A stretch of 64,000 nucleotides of DNA from Symsagittifera roscoffensis (Eukaryota; Xenacoelomorpha; Acoela; Convolutidae), in assembly GCF_963678635.1 (NCBI RefSeq), contig NC_087067.1:60748594-60812593 (forward strand), read 5' to 3'. The position numbers and the translations under genes are program-made. Position 1 is the stretch's first letter. Each line of letters opens with the position of its first letter. This document shows, in pieces, positions 32,538 to 45,748 of this stretch. The notes under the pieces were generated by a model that was not told the DNA's origin, ran no database searches, and was given only the letters and a program-made list of their open reading frames with translations.

Positions 32538-34601
32538 TTGAATAGTAAAATACTAATCAAAGATAAGTACACAAAAACAAAAGACACAGCCCTAACATTT
32601 TTTCAAAGATTAAATAAACAACCACCATTCTTTTCAAAATTTTATCCAATTTATAACCAACAACGAAAACACCTGAAACCACTATCAGGAAACATATATA
32701 ATTTTTCAATGAAACAAGTTCACCAATATGATAAAAACCAAAATAAACAACAACTATTCATGTCAGACTTTGAATTCAAACCTATCCATAAGTTTTTCAA
32801 AATCACAATTTCATCCATAAAATATTTGAAAAATACGAATTCAGATATTATTTCGCTACATGTATACAACAATACACCGTATCAAGTAACATTACCCTTA
32901 GGCCTTTTAGGATATTGCAAAACCAACGCTACAATATCACCAATGCATGAAAAAGCATACCGCGTAAATAATATACTCCAATTATTAGATGTTTGTCAAT
33001 CCACAATTCTTAACGAAGAACTATCCATAAATAATATAATAAGTAATGAAAAAAGAAATACAGATTATTTCACAAAAACCCCATATTTCAAACCTACATT
33101 CAACATAAATAACTATACAGAGGATCAACAGAAATTTTTAACAATGTTCAACTTCCAACATTCACAAATAACACAAGACGAATTTGATAAGTTAGCCAAA
33201 GAGCTAATAAAATATTCATCAGTTTATGCAACATCCAAATTTGATGTTGGCAAAATCTGTTCATCACTACATCTCCCGTTAAAACCTGACGCAGTTTTCA
33301 AAAAACAAAGAGCAAGTAAAGTACCAATTCATTTACACGATAAAGTGAGCAGATTACTCGATATTTTAGAGCAATACAAAATTATCTCACCGGTAAACAA
33401 AGAAGAACAACCAAAAGGTAACACATTTATCAACCCTGTTATCATCCTAGCAAAAGGAGAATCATTAAAAATAGTTCTAGACGCTAGATATCTTAATTCA
33501 CTAATAGACGAATCAAAATGCAATTGGCCTATTGAACCAATACAAGTTATTTTAACAAAAATAAACGGAAAATACTTTACAACCGCAGATATGAATAGTG
33601 CATACAATCAAATGCCACTAGATGAACAATCGCGACGCTTAACACAATTTGTTATTGGAAATCAACAATACGAAATTAACCGCCTATTCTATGGAATATC
33701 TATAGGACCAGCAGCATTTTCAGCTTTTTTGAGCAAAATTTTTAGACCACTAATACTCAAGAAAAACGCAATCATCTATTTAGACGATGTTTTTATGCAA
33801 TCACAGACAAAAGAAGAAATGTTTTAAGTTTTAGAACACTATCACAAAATACTTCAGAACGAAAATCTGAAGGCCGCCCCCGATAAATCACACTGCTTTT
33901 TAACACGAGTTAAATTTTTAGGACACAATATAGAAAGAAAGACAATCACTCCATTAAAATCACGCATTGATGCTATTCAGAAGCTTCAACCACCAACAAA
34001 CAAAAAGAAAATCCAAGAATTCCTTGGAATGTTAAACTTTTTAAGCAAATACGTCTATAAAATGCAATTATACTTAAGACCATTCTATAATATACTTAGA
34101 CAACAAAATAATTTTGAATGGAATACAGAACATCAAACACAATTTGAAGAAATTAAAAAACTCCTAACTGAACAAACTTCGAATACAATTCCAGATCCAA
34201 ATCAACCATTCTATGCAATGTGCGATGCTTCGAATTTTGGCATCGGCGCAGCATTATTACAATCACACAATGGTACAAACAAAATGAATCTTATATCAGC
34301 AAATTCTCGATTATTCACTCAAGCAGAGCTACGACTCTCAACTCTAATGAGAGAATGTACAGCTATAATCTATACACTTACAGAATACGAATTTCTGATA
34401 CTTGGATCAAAACATGCAACAGTTCTATTCACAGATCACAAACCAATCATTTTTCTCTTTACACAAAAGTCCAACCCAAATCACCGAGTTTATAGATTTC
34501 AATTAATTCTAATGAAATTTCCAAACTTTCATATAGTTTGGACAGCAGGAAAAAATCTTGCATTACCAGACACATTAAGTCGAAATACACCACCTGAATA
34601 A
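32538..34601 (+). pseudogene. pol: Reverse transcriptase and RNase H
   Basis: RT motifs are clear: DMNSAYNQMPL (motif A), YGISIGPAAFSAFL (motif B) and IIYLDDVFMQS (motif C, YLDD). One TAA at 33,825-33,827 stops the frame just after, and the same frame then resumes. RNase H shows YAMCDASNFGIGAALL, RECTAI, FTDHKPI and PDTLSRN. Apart from that stop the enzymes look complete. RT-RNase H order and motif forms fit Ty3/gypsy. Confidence 0.92.
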
Positions 34602-36586
34602 CTTACACGTAAAACTACAGTTGAAATACCCAAAAATATAAAATTTTACCTTGCAGAAAACGAAACATCACACCGACTAGAATGCAAATATGCAGTAAAA
34701 ACTGACGTTGAACAATCACAGATAAATAACCTACAACACTTCCCACTTTACTTAGATTGCCAAAATAACCACTACGAAGTTGATCTACTTGGAACATCAA
34801 CTTTCACCAATTCCATATTCACAATGGATAAAAAATTACACCCAACAAAAAAGAGTAAAACAACACTCGCATAAAAAAGACTTTTTTCCGTTAATTGAAA
34901 AAGAAAATCTAACTGATAAAATAAATTTATCAGGACCACAAACAAACGGTTCAAAATACACAGTAAATCAAGTTTTTGACCTCTATGACCCATTTGACAC
35001 AATTCCTTTATCTAAATTAGAAATTGAAAACATTTTTCTCCCTCCAACAGAAAAAATTACAATTAATACCTTGAAACAATATCAAAATCTTGACCCAGTA
35101 ATTAGACAACTAAAATCATGGCACAAATATAAAACTAAACCCGTAAAAGCAGATACCGCAATTTTAGGAAAAAAACACTCCTCCGATATTTTCGAAAATT
35201 TAATAATACAACAATTAATGAAAACACAGACCTTCTAGAATACCAATTAAATGAATCAACAGTTCCCTGTCTCCCTTTAAGTATGATTCTCATAGCTTTT
35301 AACATTTCACATACACAAAACATTAAAGGACACTCTGGATCAGAGAAAACATATTCAAATTTCATACAAAACTTTTATTTCCCAAATGCACCAATTTGGA
35401 TAAAAGTACTATGCAATGATTGTATAGTATATCAGCTAAATAAACCTTATCCAAATCAAAAACAAATAGCACAAAAACAAGATTTTAAATGACAAAGTTT
35501 GTACTTTAAGCACCGTATTTCATTTGATACAAAAGGACCAATTTCACCATCATCCGAAGGAAACTCCTACATTATGGTAAATTTTGACGCATTTGCACAT
35601 TATGTAGCACTTAACCCAGTACCACATTGTAACGCTTATTACGCTTACACAACACTTTATAAACACTGGATAGCCAAGTTCGGACTACCAGAAATTTTAG
35701 TTACAGACAACGGTACAGAATTCATAAATAATGAAATCATCACACTATGTCATTTATATAACATCAAACACAAACCACGTACATCTCATGCACCTTGGAC
35801 AAACGGCTTAGTCGAAAGTATGAACCGTTCACTAAAAGAACATCTTAGATGTATCATCAATGGAAATGATACAAGATACACCGAATGGTCAGCAGATGTA
35901 AAACTATTTCCCTTAGCATATAATTCACAAATCACGACAACTCTAGCAATGTCACAATTTGAAATGGTTTTTAATCAAAAGCCACGCAAACCAATTATGT
36001 TTACAGCAAACTCTCATAAAAATGCACAAAGTCATTGTCAACCGAATAAAGACTCAATTTGATATAACCTACCTTTACACACACATGATGAAGATCATTT
36101 TCATCACCCACAAATTCTTAAATTAGCCTCCGTAACACACACCGAATGGATTTTAAACAGAGATAAAAAAACACAATGAAATTTACCAAAAAGTAACAAA
36201 AAAGTTGTTACAAAGGCAAAACATTAATGAACAAATAAATTCACGCTTTACACCAGCCTCCGATTTAAAAATTGGAACATTTGTTTTAATACCCAATTTT
36301 AACACTCAAAAAGGAATTTCTAGAAAAATTACAACCCCTTCGTAAAGGACCATACCAAAAAATTGCCAAACCCACTGACGTCACATATAAAATCACCGAC
36401 TCAGACCAAAAAGAAATTGATCAACATCGAAACAATCTATTACCTTATTACCCAAAAGAATACGCCTTACGCGAACTAACTCAATTATATTCTTTCACAG
36501 GTTTAAAAGTTATTCAAAATAACCCGCATACGGAAAATGAAACAAAAAACCAACATGGCATTCATCCCGAAAACCAAAATAAATAA
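34602..36586 (+). pseudogene. pol: Linker, HHCC zinc finger, integrase core and GPY-like tail
   Basis: After a stop at 34,599 the linker continues with one or more frame changes near 34,860-35,240. The HHCC finger (ISHTQNIKGHSG ... CNDC) lies at about 35,305-35,435, with a TGA at 35,490. The catalytic core has SFDTKGPI, VTDNGTEF and VESMNRSL, giving the DDE triad. A stop at 36,060 follows. The C-terminal GPY-like segment (RKGPYQKIAKP) is in another frame, ending at 36,586. Confidence 0.88.
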
Positions 36587-36658
36587 TCAACTACAATAAA
36601 AAACAATACAAAAAAGCTAGATCAAAATATTCCTCAAAAAGAAAGAAAAAATAGAAAA

Positions 36659-36808
36659 ATGACAGAAAAAATTATACCCCAAGAACAAATCGACAAATCA
36701 GAACATAGAGAGCCATCACGACTTAGAAACCAACCACGCAAAAACTATAAATTATTCATCCCACAATCTAAAACATTAAGGAAAGTTGAATTTCAAAAAC
36801 AGCTTTAA
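36659..36808 (+). CDS. 49-residue frame, probable Pol C-terminal remnant
   Basis: Reads MTEKIIPQEQ ... SRLRNQPRKNYKLFIPQ. It is short and basic and probably belonged to the end of Pol; no independent function is supported. Confidence 0.35.
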   Translation: MTEKIIPQEQIDKSEHREPSRLRNQPRKNYKLFIPQSKTLRKVEFQKQL

Positions 36809-37626
36809 TTTTACAATTAATAATCTTTGCACCTCTGAAATATTTTGAACTTTCATTTTTCAAAATAACATGCTGACAGACACGCAGCGATTCTAGTTCA
36901 AAATTAGCCAATAGGATTCATCCAATCCGTCACCTTCTATAACTCTAACACAAACCAACTAGACGAACGATATTAAACTCCAGGCATATCTATAACTATA
37001 ACTTTGCGACCTCCAGGTCAAAAATAAGCAAACCATTCCAACTTGACAACTAAAATAAATATCACCATAATATCATAACCCTCCCTTATCTACTAACCCA
37101 AAGATCAACAATATTTCCCCAACTCAGACCTCAAATACCCCCCAAACAAATATGTTAAATTAGCCTAAAGTGAAAAAACGACCATTTCAATTAGCCTAAA
37201 TAATAAAAATCTCAAAAATACCCCAGATCACTTGACAAAAAAATAAAGACAAAGAATACCTACCGAACACCATAAAATTCGCCCCCAACAATTTTTCACA
37301 AAACTCAACCCACTTGTCAAAAAACCAATAAATAATTCGACCACACTTGAAAATTGCCTCAAACAACAAAAAATATTCGATCGAGAAGCCATTTCTTAAA
37401 TGCTCTTCTCTCGATCAGTCAACATAATTCTTAACATTCTCATAAACTTTTTAACAATATTTAAACTTTTAATCATATTTCTTTTTGATACCATTGAAGC
37501 TTTTGTAATAATCTTAATCATTTTTTGCAATATTTTTTAAATTTTCTATTCCATATTTGAACTATACCTCCAACTTTCAAAAGCCATTGACCATATCCAC
37601 AGGTACGATTCACAAAACTTATCTAA
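36809..37626 (+). other. Gap between pol and the 3' genes
   Basis: No gene. An imperfect hairpin GATCGAGAAG ... CTTCTCTCGATC lies at 37,379-37,416. Confidence 0.5.
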
Positions 37627-37815
37627 ATGATACGAACCATTTTTAGTAGAACCGATATTTTTTTACTTTTTGTAATTTTTATAACATTTCTATCATCCCT
37701 CATCTTGACAATATGCAAATGTATAAAAAAAGCAATCATCACATTCGCCTTAGCAACAATCCTTCTAATTCTTTTTCTAGAAGAGTACTACAATGAACAT
37801 AAATGTTTTCACTAA
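37627..37815 (+). CDS. 62-residue protein with two membrane segments
   Basis: Begins MIRTIFSRTD, then two hydrophobic segments (residues about 11-31 and 36-51) separated by CKCIKKA, and ends YYNEHKCFH. It overlaps the next frame by 13 bases. Possibly a small viroporin-like or leader protein; family unknown. Confidence 0.45.
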   Translation: MIRTIFSRTDIFLLFVIFITFLSSLILTICKCIKKAIITFALATILLILFLEEYYNEHKCFH

Positions 37816-38951
37816 AAGAAATAGATCAAAAACCATCAAAAATTGCTAACCAACAATCACACAGTCAGTCTTCACCGACATCATCCCAAGATAACCCAAC
37901 ACCACCTCTAACTACCCAAAACCCTCAAACATCTACACGAATTTCTTTTCAAGATAACCCATATACCTTTGAAGAACGACACGCTCGCTTATCTGAACCA
38001 CTAGAACCAGTTCAACGACAAGCACCTCTAAGTGAACCAACATATAACTTGTACCCAACACTACCACAAGAATTAAGTAGAATACGAAATCTTAGTCAAA
38101 ATCAAAATACAGTTGAAATAAATAGACAAATTATACATCCTCGACGAAACCGAAATTTTCAAACCCCCGAGTTCATTTTGATATACCCCAATCCCCATCA
38201 CAAAGTACTCCAGAAAACCCCATTGGTATATTACCAGAAACCCCTACGCTTCTTTCACAACGTAGCACCTCAAGTCTACCCTCAGATTACTTAGGTTCAA
38301 CACCAACATCTGAACAAATACGTGAAAATCCCTTTAACCCCCCAAACCAAACATCACGACTACCATATTGGACAACACAATCATTCACACAAGGTGAACC
38401 AAATGTAATCAATGATCCAATAGATATTTCTTCGGATACAACAACATCATCATCACTACCAGAAACATTATCACTACCATCAACACCATCAATAAGCCAG
38501 ATTTCACCAACGCCTTTTCCTTTAAATTTCCCAAATAACCTCGACGCTAGATATCGAGAACAATCATCAACAAATATTCCTTTAAGATTAGACTGGAATA
38601 CATTCACAGCACCCCCATCATTATTTGGACAACACCCAGAAAGTAACCGACTCCACAACTGGGCACTCAATAGATTCCAATATAGACAAGACATCCACGA
38701 AGACATTCGTGATCATAACATCCAAATACTCCAACAAAATAGTCTACAATTAAAATTTGAAATCACGGTTAAACAACATTGCTCAACATCCCTTCCCATT
38801 AAACCCACCAAATATAACAGCTCAATCACTACCACCACCATTTATAACAACTGAAGTAATATACAAATACGACAGATATACCATAAAGACAATTGGTTAC
38901 ATCACATTTTATAACCTATACTCAGGATTATCATACACATGTATATTCTAA
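37803..38951 (+). pseudogene. Pro/Ser/Gln-rich ORF, frameshifted
   Basis: Three consecutive open stretches in different frames (to about 38,165, to about 38,750, then to 38,951) form one disordered protein with repeated SQDNP/SFQDNP and Pro-rich phrases. It lies directly upstream of env and overlaps it. Function unknown. Confidence 0.5.
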
Positions 38952-41532
38952 AAATATTAATTTTTCTCCAACTCTTTTTTCTAGTAATTTCCAATCACAA
39001 CATGAATCCTTCCCCCCGCACAGGACCCCAAGATTTATTAGTAACACATTACGATTGTGAAGAAAATGAACAAAAAACACTACACAAATATGCAATAAAT
39101 CAAGTATCACAATGCGAAACAGAACCACAAGCTATAGAAACTACAAATGTAATAGCGACGCTCTATTCAAAAGCCCGAGCAACAACAGTTATAGGATATA
39201 AATTCACAGCAACATTTTCTGAAAAGAAAGTACAATGTTCACAAGTCTCAAATGGAAATAAAAACCGACTTGACCACGAATCATTCTACCAGAGTAATAT
39301 CGAACGACTTTTACATCTCAACCCCGAAGATTGTAAAAACGAGTTACTCAGACTAAATATCACAAAAAATAAAAACACCGATAGAAAGTTAGTGTATTTC
39401 CAAGTTTTTGCAGATTCTGTACATCAAGCAGAACTTGAAAGATATTAAGGACATATAAAACTAGATGAAAAATACCCATACAACGGCGCACACGGAAGAT
39501 TAACTTTTGGAATACACGATAAACACTGGATACCGCACATTGGTATAAATAACTCATCAAACTGCAAAGCAGACACAAAAAATAAAGGATATCAAGAAAT
39601 AATGTTTTTCGATTGGAAAATACAACTCGAAAAAACACAACTCACACGCGATTTATCTGACAACACAATAATCTATCAAGGAATTAGATTACCTTGTAAA
39701 AACGATCAAGGCTATTGTGACCCTACAACACGAACACAAGCAACAATTGTTTGGTTCCCCGAAGACACATGTACAACATTTCAAGTAGCAAAAATACACG
39801 CCCTAATGATAAAATTTCACGAAAAATATTTTATACAATCAATTCCATATGAACAAGTAAATCCATCACGAAAACAAAGTACTGATTTTCGAAACATTCA
39901 CAATATAGAAAAAAATTGACACGTTTTCAAATATATCAAGAAACAGAACTTGCATGTAAATACAGAAACCCACTTCACAAAACACAATACTCCGAAATAT
40001 TAGTTGAATACGAAAAAGGATTCGACATGACCACTGGAAAAATAAAAATCGACCCATATGCCACAAGTCATCCTATAAACGAAGGAACATCATGTATACC
40101 AGTTAATTTTCAAAAAAGTAAAGGTCAACCTGGTGGACATCCAAAGCCCCATGAGACTAGAAGCACAAATTTACAAGAACTATCACTAATGAATAGTACT
40201 TATTTTGGTAATATCTACTATGATATTCACTTAGATATGAAATTAGACTACACAATTAGCCGAATTTTTCAGGAAATGTCACTCTCTGAATTAGAAACAC
40301 TTCAACAACTATGCGAATTAGAACGAACACAAATCTTACAATCACTTGCACTAGCAGTATTAAAAATACCCTATGCAGGATATTTACTATCAGGAAATAG
40401 ATCAAATTTTTTAGACTACGAAGGCAACATTTTATGGTTTTATACCTGTACCAAAAAAGTATCACCACTATATGTTTTTGAAGATAAACGATGCTAGAAA
40501 AGAATCCCTATCTTTTATAAGAATAAAAAACATTTCGTTGACACACTTTCAAGACGAACCTATTTCTGGGATACCGCAGTTCCATGTGGATCAGAAAATA
40601 GCCACAATGTAGTACAACTAAACCCTGATGAAGATAAATATTACCTTCTTACCCTATACCCCACATTAATGCAATCACTCAAAAAAATTTCACCAGAAAG
40701 CATTAGAGCTATTGCTCGAAACCCAAATATCGTCTTAAATCAATTGGAATATACTCAAAATCCGATATCCAACATCACTTTAGAACACAACAATTCCAAG
40801 AATTATTAACACAAATGGACACTATACAAAGACAATCAATTGACCAAAACTTACGCAAACTTGCCGAAACCGCAGGATTTGCAGATATCTATACACAAGA
40901 TTATAGCGGATATTTTAAAGACATTAAAGACTATATATATCTAAACGGTGAAAAATACCGACCACAAGATATCTCACCTATAAATAATTTTAGCTTTGTT
41001 ACACTAAAAAATGAAATTCTTGATTTTCTAGGATGGCCCTATTACATCTTAGAAAAGTTGACTATTCTATACGCAATGTTTAACTTTATAGGATTTCTTT
41101 TTTCACTTTTAAAAGGAATCTATAACACATGTGCTATACAACACAAGTCAATAGACAAGCAAGTGTAGCACGCATACTATTTGCAGGAATCTTTGGAATT
41201 TTTTCATCATCAATAAACAAAATTCTTTTAGACGCACAAACAAAAGAACACAATACAAAAATAGCAACAAGACAGAACACATACGACGAAGAACATAATA
41301 ATGTAGAAATAACGCCTACAGCACCACAGTTACCACCCCTACCACAAAACCATCCATTATCCCTAGTCCCATGAAATTTTCGAAATTTAGCAATAACACA
41401 TAATCCAAATTTTAGACCAACCATATCACAAAGTCCCATTCAACATATAATGACACATCATTCACAAGATGAAAATACATATGAACAAATTATAGAACAA
41501 CCCCATACCAACCGCTTTTCAGTCTCAAAATA
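38939..41532 (+). pseudogene. env: Envelope-glycoprotein-like gene, degraded
   Basis: Starts with a signal peptide-like MYILKILIFLQLFFLV. The ectodomain is Cys-rich. Near 40,380 lie the phrases GYLLSGNRSNFLDYEG and VSPLYVFEDKRC. A C-terminal hydrophobic stretch (about 41,048-41,120) fits a membrane anchor, and the cytoplasmic tail holds TPTAPQLPPLP. Stops lie at 39,446, 40,495 and 41,372, with frameshifts near 39,915, 40,780 and 41,130. It loosely resembles chuvirus-type glycoproteins captured by retroelements; that is recognition, not proof. Confidence 0.7.
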
Positions 41533-41681
41533 ATATTTTTTTTAGCCCACGATGAGCCGACAACTTGGATCCCTACACCGTTCAAATTCCCACCCAACCA
41601 ACCTCAACACTCCAATTACAATAATTCCACTTTTTGTCTTGCGCGCCACATGATTTCCCAACCAGTAATATAACATCAGGC

Positions 41682-43361
41682 ATGAATTCAGACACTAATC
41701 CACATATTTCAGTTTTATACTCCATTTCACAACTCAATAACTCTAATATTGAAACCCCTGATGAATTTGCAGACTCTGAACCATCTCCATCTAAAAATTT
41801 TCAAACCAACTCCTCAATTTTTTCAACACCCCCTTCTCAACCAATCCCACCAAATAACCCACTCCCATCCATTTCTACACCCTCTTACGCTTCCCAAGTC
41901 ACCCCAACCTACTCTTCATTTCATTCAGACCGATCATCCAATTCTCCAGATATTCCCCAAATCTCCCAAGAACTAGATAATTTTATCACACTACAACAAC
42001 AACCCTTCCACCTTGACACCCCCACTATAAATCAGATTTCATCCATAATAGAATCATCAAACCCACCTACCCCTACACCCTCTTCAGCTTATACCGCATC
42101 ATTAGCACCATCATCCACACCCACCGAATCATCAAATAGCACTAATAGAGCTTATCGCACTTTCAAAAGAAAATTCCCAAACCATCCATTTCCAACAAAA
42201 CCAGGAACAGCCCGTGAATATATTAATCATCCAAATCACACTAACACGAAAGATTTTCTAGCAATCACCTTACCTTCATTTCCACAGTATACTTTAAACA
42301 CCCCTCATGACACCAACGACACACGTAGTTTTGTAGATGAACATGTTTTAATGCCTACACTTCATTGGACATCATTTTATCATTTTACTAATCCCCTTTG
42401 CCTACCATTATCTAATACTCATATCGATAAAGAAAGAAATCAAGATATGCTATACCGACTCACCACACCACTAACACATAGACAATTTACTTATATAGGA
42501 TATAAAATGTCACTAAAAACATTCACTGCACCCCGAGCTAACGAATATACGCTAGAATATTACGATCATAACATCATCCGAGCTAACCAAGACCAATTTT
42601 TAGATGATGATCGCTTCGCTAACCCACAAATCACAGAAAAACTCTTCATCAAAACACCATATGTATTTACACTCAATATATTTGATCGCAAATTCGACCA
42701 CGTCATTTCTGAAGCACTAACCGACATGCAAGCTTACGAAAGCTTTAAAGAAAGATTTCAATTATTTTCACTAACCTTCAATTTCCTTGCACCACATGAA
42801 CGCGATTTGCACTGCTCACACGACCTTATGTTACGCACTAAACAAACCCACACATATACATATTATCGTTTCATACAAAATCATTTTGATCTGCACACTC
42901 CATCAAGACAACCACACCACCGTTTTCAGTTTACTAACTCTAAATACACTTCAACATTTTTTCTTAACTTCACATATTGCATCAAAGATATTCCCCTTCA
43001 CAGTATTCTTCGCAATTATGATCCCATAACCCAAATGTATATATTTTGTCCCATCACGAAGACCCTTAACGCAGAAGAATCCAGACCCTTCCTTATCCCA
43101 CATGAATTTTTTCAACCTATAGAAATCCCAATATTAGAATTCATCCACAACACTAAATACAATCACAAATTATATAATCTCATTCAAAACACACCTTATG
43201 AATTTGCAGTTGGCACTGAAGAACTAAAAACTATTAAAGCACTTCAATTGCTTTGGCCACTGCTTCAAACTAAAAACATCATTCGCATACTAGCAAAATT
43301 ACTAACAAACTCTGACATAATACACGACATCTTCCCCCATGGTTTTTTCCCCGACGACTAA
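41682..43361 (+). CDS. Unbroken 559-residue ORF, unknown
   Basis: The first ATG is at 41,682; earlier in-frame codons lead back to a stop at 41,622. Residues about 1-155 are Ser/Pro/Thr-rich and disordered. The rest looks folded, with many aromatics and His/Asn (for example THTYTYYRFIQNHFDLH). There is no signal peptide, membrane segment or recognised domain. It is the only long intact frame in the retroelement. Three bases after the stop is a strong splice donor. It may be a captured host gene or an accessory protein. Confidence 0.6.
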   Translation: MNSDTNPHISVLYSISQLNNSNIETPDEFADSEPSPSKNFQTNSSIFSTPPSQPIPPNNPLPSISTPSYASQVTPTYSSFHSDRSSNSPDIPQISQELDNFITLQQQPFHLDTPTINQISSIIESSNPPTPTPSSAYTASLAPSSTPTESSNSTNRAYRTFKRKFPNHPFPTKPGTAREYINHPNHTNTKDFLAITLPSFPQYTLNTPHDTNDTRSFVDEHVLMPTLHWTSFYHFTNPLCLPLSNTHIDKERNQDMLYRLTTPLTHRQFTYIGYKMSLKTFTAPRANEYTLEYYDHNIIRANQDQFLDDDRFANPQITEKLFIKTPYVFTLNIFDRKFDHVISEALTDMQAYESFKERFQLFSLTFNFLAPHERDLHCSHDLMLRTKQTHTYTYYRFIQNHFDLHTPSRQPHHRFQFTNSKYTSTFFLNFTYCIKDIPLHSILRNYDPITQMYIFCPITKTLNAEESRPFLIPHEFFQPIEIPILEFIHNTKYNHKLYNLIQNTPYEFAVGTEELKTIKALQLLWPLLQTKNIIRILAKLLTNSDIIHDIFPHGFFPDD

Positions 43362-45143
43362 CAGGTAAGTATAATTTATACATATTCTTCACTAATAAAT
43401 TCAAATTAAAACTAACCATTCTTTATCCATGTCTCATTTAGATTTTTAGTCTTCATCCCACGATCATCTGCAAAAAAACACAAAAGAAAAATAAAAAATA
43501 GGAAACTTCTTCAATTTCTTCTAAGCTCTATTAATATTTTGCACTAGATAAATATAATAAGATTCATACCAATGTAGTAAATTCATTTATAAATTGTTTC
43601 CCCAAAAGCCGCCAATTTAGTAATGATGAAAATTTGTAACTTAATTTTTCCCCAAAAGTAGCAGTAAAATTGAAATTCTATGTAGTAAATTGATAAGACG
43701 AAAATGCAGTACTAACCTTTTGATATTTTCATTCACTCGCACAAGAATTCTATCCAAACTCGCACAGCTCGCCCACGAAGAATTGTTTAAATAATGAATT
43801 TCAGTTTCAAGTTTTCACACTCAACAACTCTAACACACGATAACAAGTTTCAAACTTTCCGTTAACCCTGTTGGAAAGGGATTATATACTAAACCAAACT
43901 AACCAACGCAGCTTACTAAACACCACAAATCATAAAATAATATAATTTATTCTATTGAAGACTATTATAAAGTCTAAGAAAGAAATAATAAAACACAAAA
44001 AAGTCGAAAGACAAACCCATACCAAAAACAATTTGATTTTTGAAAAAAGGACACAACCAACGAAACATAATAAAAACCACCACAAACCCGACATAAAACG
44101 TTATCACATAACAGGACCTCTCACAGAAACCGCACGAAATCATACTCCCACTCCTGGCCTAACCCACCAGAGAGGACGTCCTGAGCATGGCCTAACCCAC
44201 CGCGCTACATCCACGCTTTGTGACCACACTTCTATTTTTAATAAGAGGTACTCAAGGATGAGTAACTCTTCAAAATAACCGAACTAAAACAAAAAGCTTT
44301 TGTGAAAACAACTAACCAAAATCATAATTAAAACACTGAACTAATAAAAATTTTATAAAATGTGAATTATACCTGGCAGTATATAGATCAGCATACAACA
44401 CCAAATACGAACATCCAAAGACAAAATGACCCCACTACACTCGAAAAAGAATGGCCAACCACAACCAATATGCCGTCCACAATAACAACTCAAAGGATTT
44501 AGAGTACGACTTGACTTCGCAGAAAAGGACTTCATTGAACTAGACCAATGACCACCTCGATGTTCAAGTATACGTACAGATCCGAGTAACAAGGCATCCC
44601 CTCCACGCACAATCTCCACGCCATTCCCAGACAAGGTCGAACACAAAAGAAGTTCTCGACATGAAACAGAAAAACCCGTCATAGCAAATCATTCTTAAAT
44701 CAGATTGATTTCGTTGGGAAACACAGTCGTTGTTACAAGAAAACACAACGATTGATATCCATCATTCCAGCGTCCTGGAACTTCTCTAACAAGAGAACCC
44801 AGAAGAATATGATGTTCGCCAAATACCAACGTCCATCATCCATTCTTTGAATTGCAGAAAGACAATTCTAAAAAACTCTGTAAAACCCGGATGGGTGGAA
44901 CCTGATCTATACTACATTTTATGATTGGACAAATTAGATATTTTACCACTGTAAAGTATTTAATATTAACCAATCATGATCCATCTAACTAACAACCCAC
45001 TTATTTGTAAGTGCTGAAATTACTTGTAATTTCAGCACCAGAGAGATTTGAATTTAACTTAGAAATTAGTTGCCTCTCCAAGAGAACTTCAGCAGCCACA
45101 ATAAACCAGTATACCCTAGATCTATTGAGCCTAGCAGAGACTA
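43362..45143 (+). other. 3' region with a likely intron; U3 candidate
   Basis: CAG|GTAAGTAT at 43,365 and CATTTAG ending at 43,441 outline a 77-bp intron with a CTAAC branch-like motif. No convincing gene follows: overlapping frames at 43,955-44,278 (+) and 44,353-44,682 (-) have no domain signal. A perfect hairpin GTGCTGAAATTA-CTTG-TAATTTCAGCAC lies at 45,011-45,038. TGTTGGAAAGGGATTATATAC near 43,869 could be an LTR start. Confidence 0.45.
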
Positions 45144-45197
45144 GTTAAACAATCTGAGACTAGAAAGTATAAGAGTAAGATTAGGATCGGTATTAGC

Positions 45198-45748
45198 ACT
45201 GCTCACACGACCTTATGTTACGCACTAAACAAACCCACACATATACATATTATCGTTTCATACAAAATCATTTTGATCTGCACACTCCATCAAGACAACC
45301 ACACCACCGTTTTCAGTTTACTAACTCTAAATACACTTCAACATTTTTTCTTAACTTCACATATTGCATCAAAGATATTAACCTTCACAGTATTCTTCGC
45401 AATTATGATCCCATAACCCAAATGTATATATTTTGTCCCATCACGAAGACCCTTAACGCAGAAGAATCCAGACCCTTCCTTATCCCACATGAATTTTTTC
45501 AACCTATAGAAATCCCAATATTAGAATCCATCCACAACACTAAATACAATCACAAATTATATAATCTCATTCAAAACACACCTTATGAATTTGCAGTTGG
45601 CACTGAAGAACTAAAAACTATTAAAGCACTTCAATTGCTTTGGCCACTGCTTCAAACTAAAAACATCATTCGCATACTAGCAAAATTACTAACAAACTCT
45701 GACATAATACACGACATCTTCCCCCATGGTTTTTTCCCCGACGACTAA
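45198..45748 (+). pseudogene. Duplicated C-terminal third of the 559-residue ORF
   Basis: Open for about 180 residues and differing from the parent by two residues (DINLHS for DIPLHS, LESIHN for LEFIHN). It lacks the N-terminus. Confidence 0.85.

Noticed and set aside
35499-36062. Maverick integrase
   Set aside because: This integrase follows RT and RNase H inside the LTR element with a GPY-like tail, so it belongs to that element.
43955-44682. Opposed 107- and 109-residue frames in the 3' region
   Set aside because: No domain, signal or start context; retained in the second copy only because the duplication is recent.
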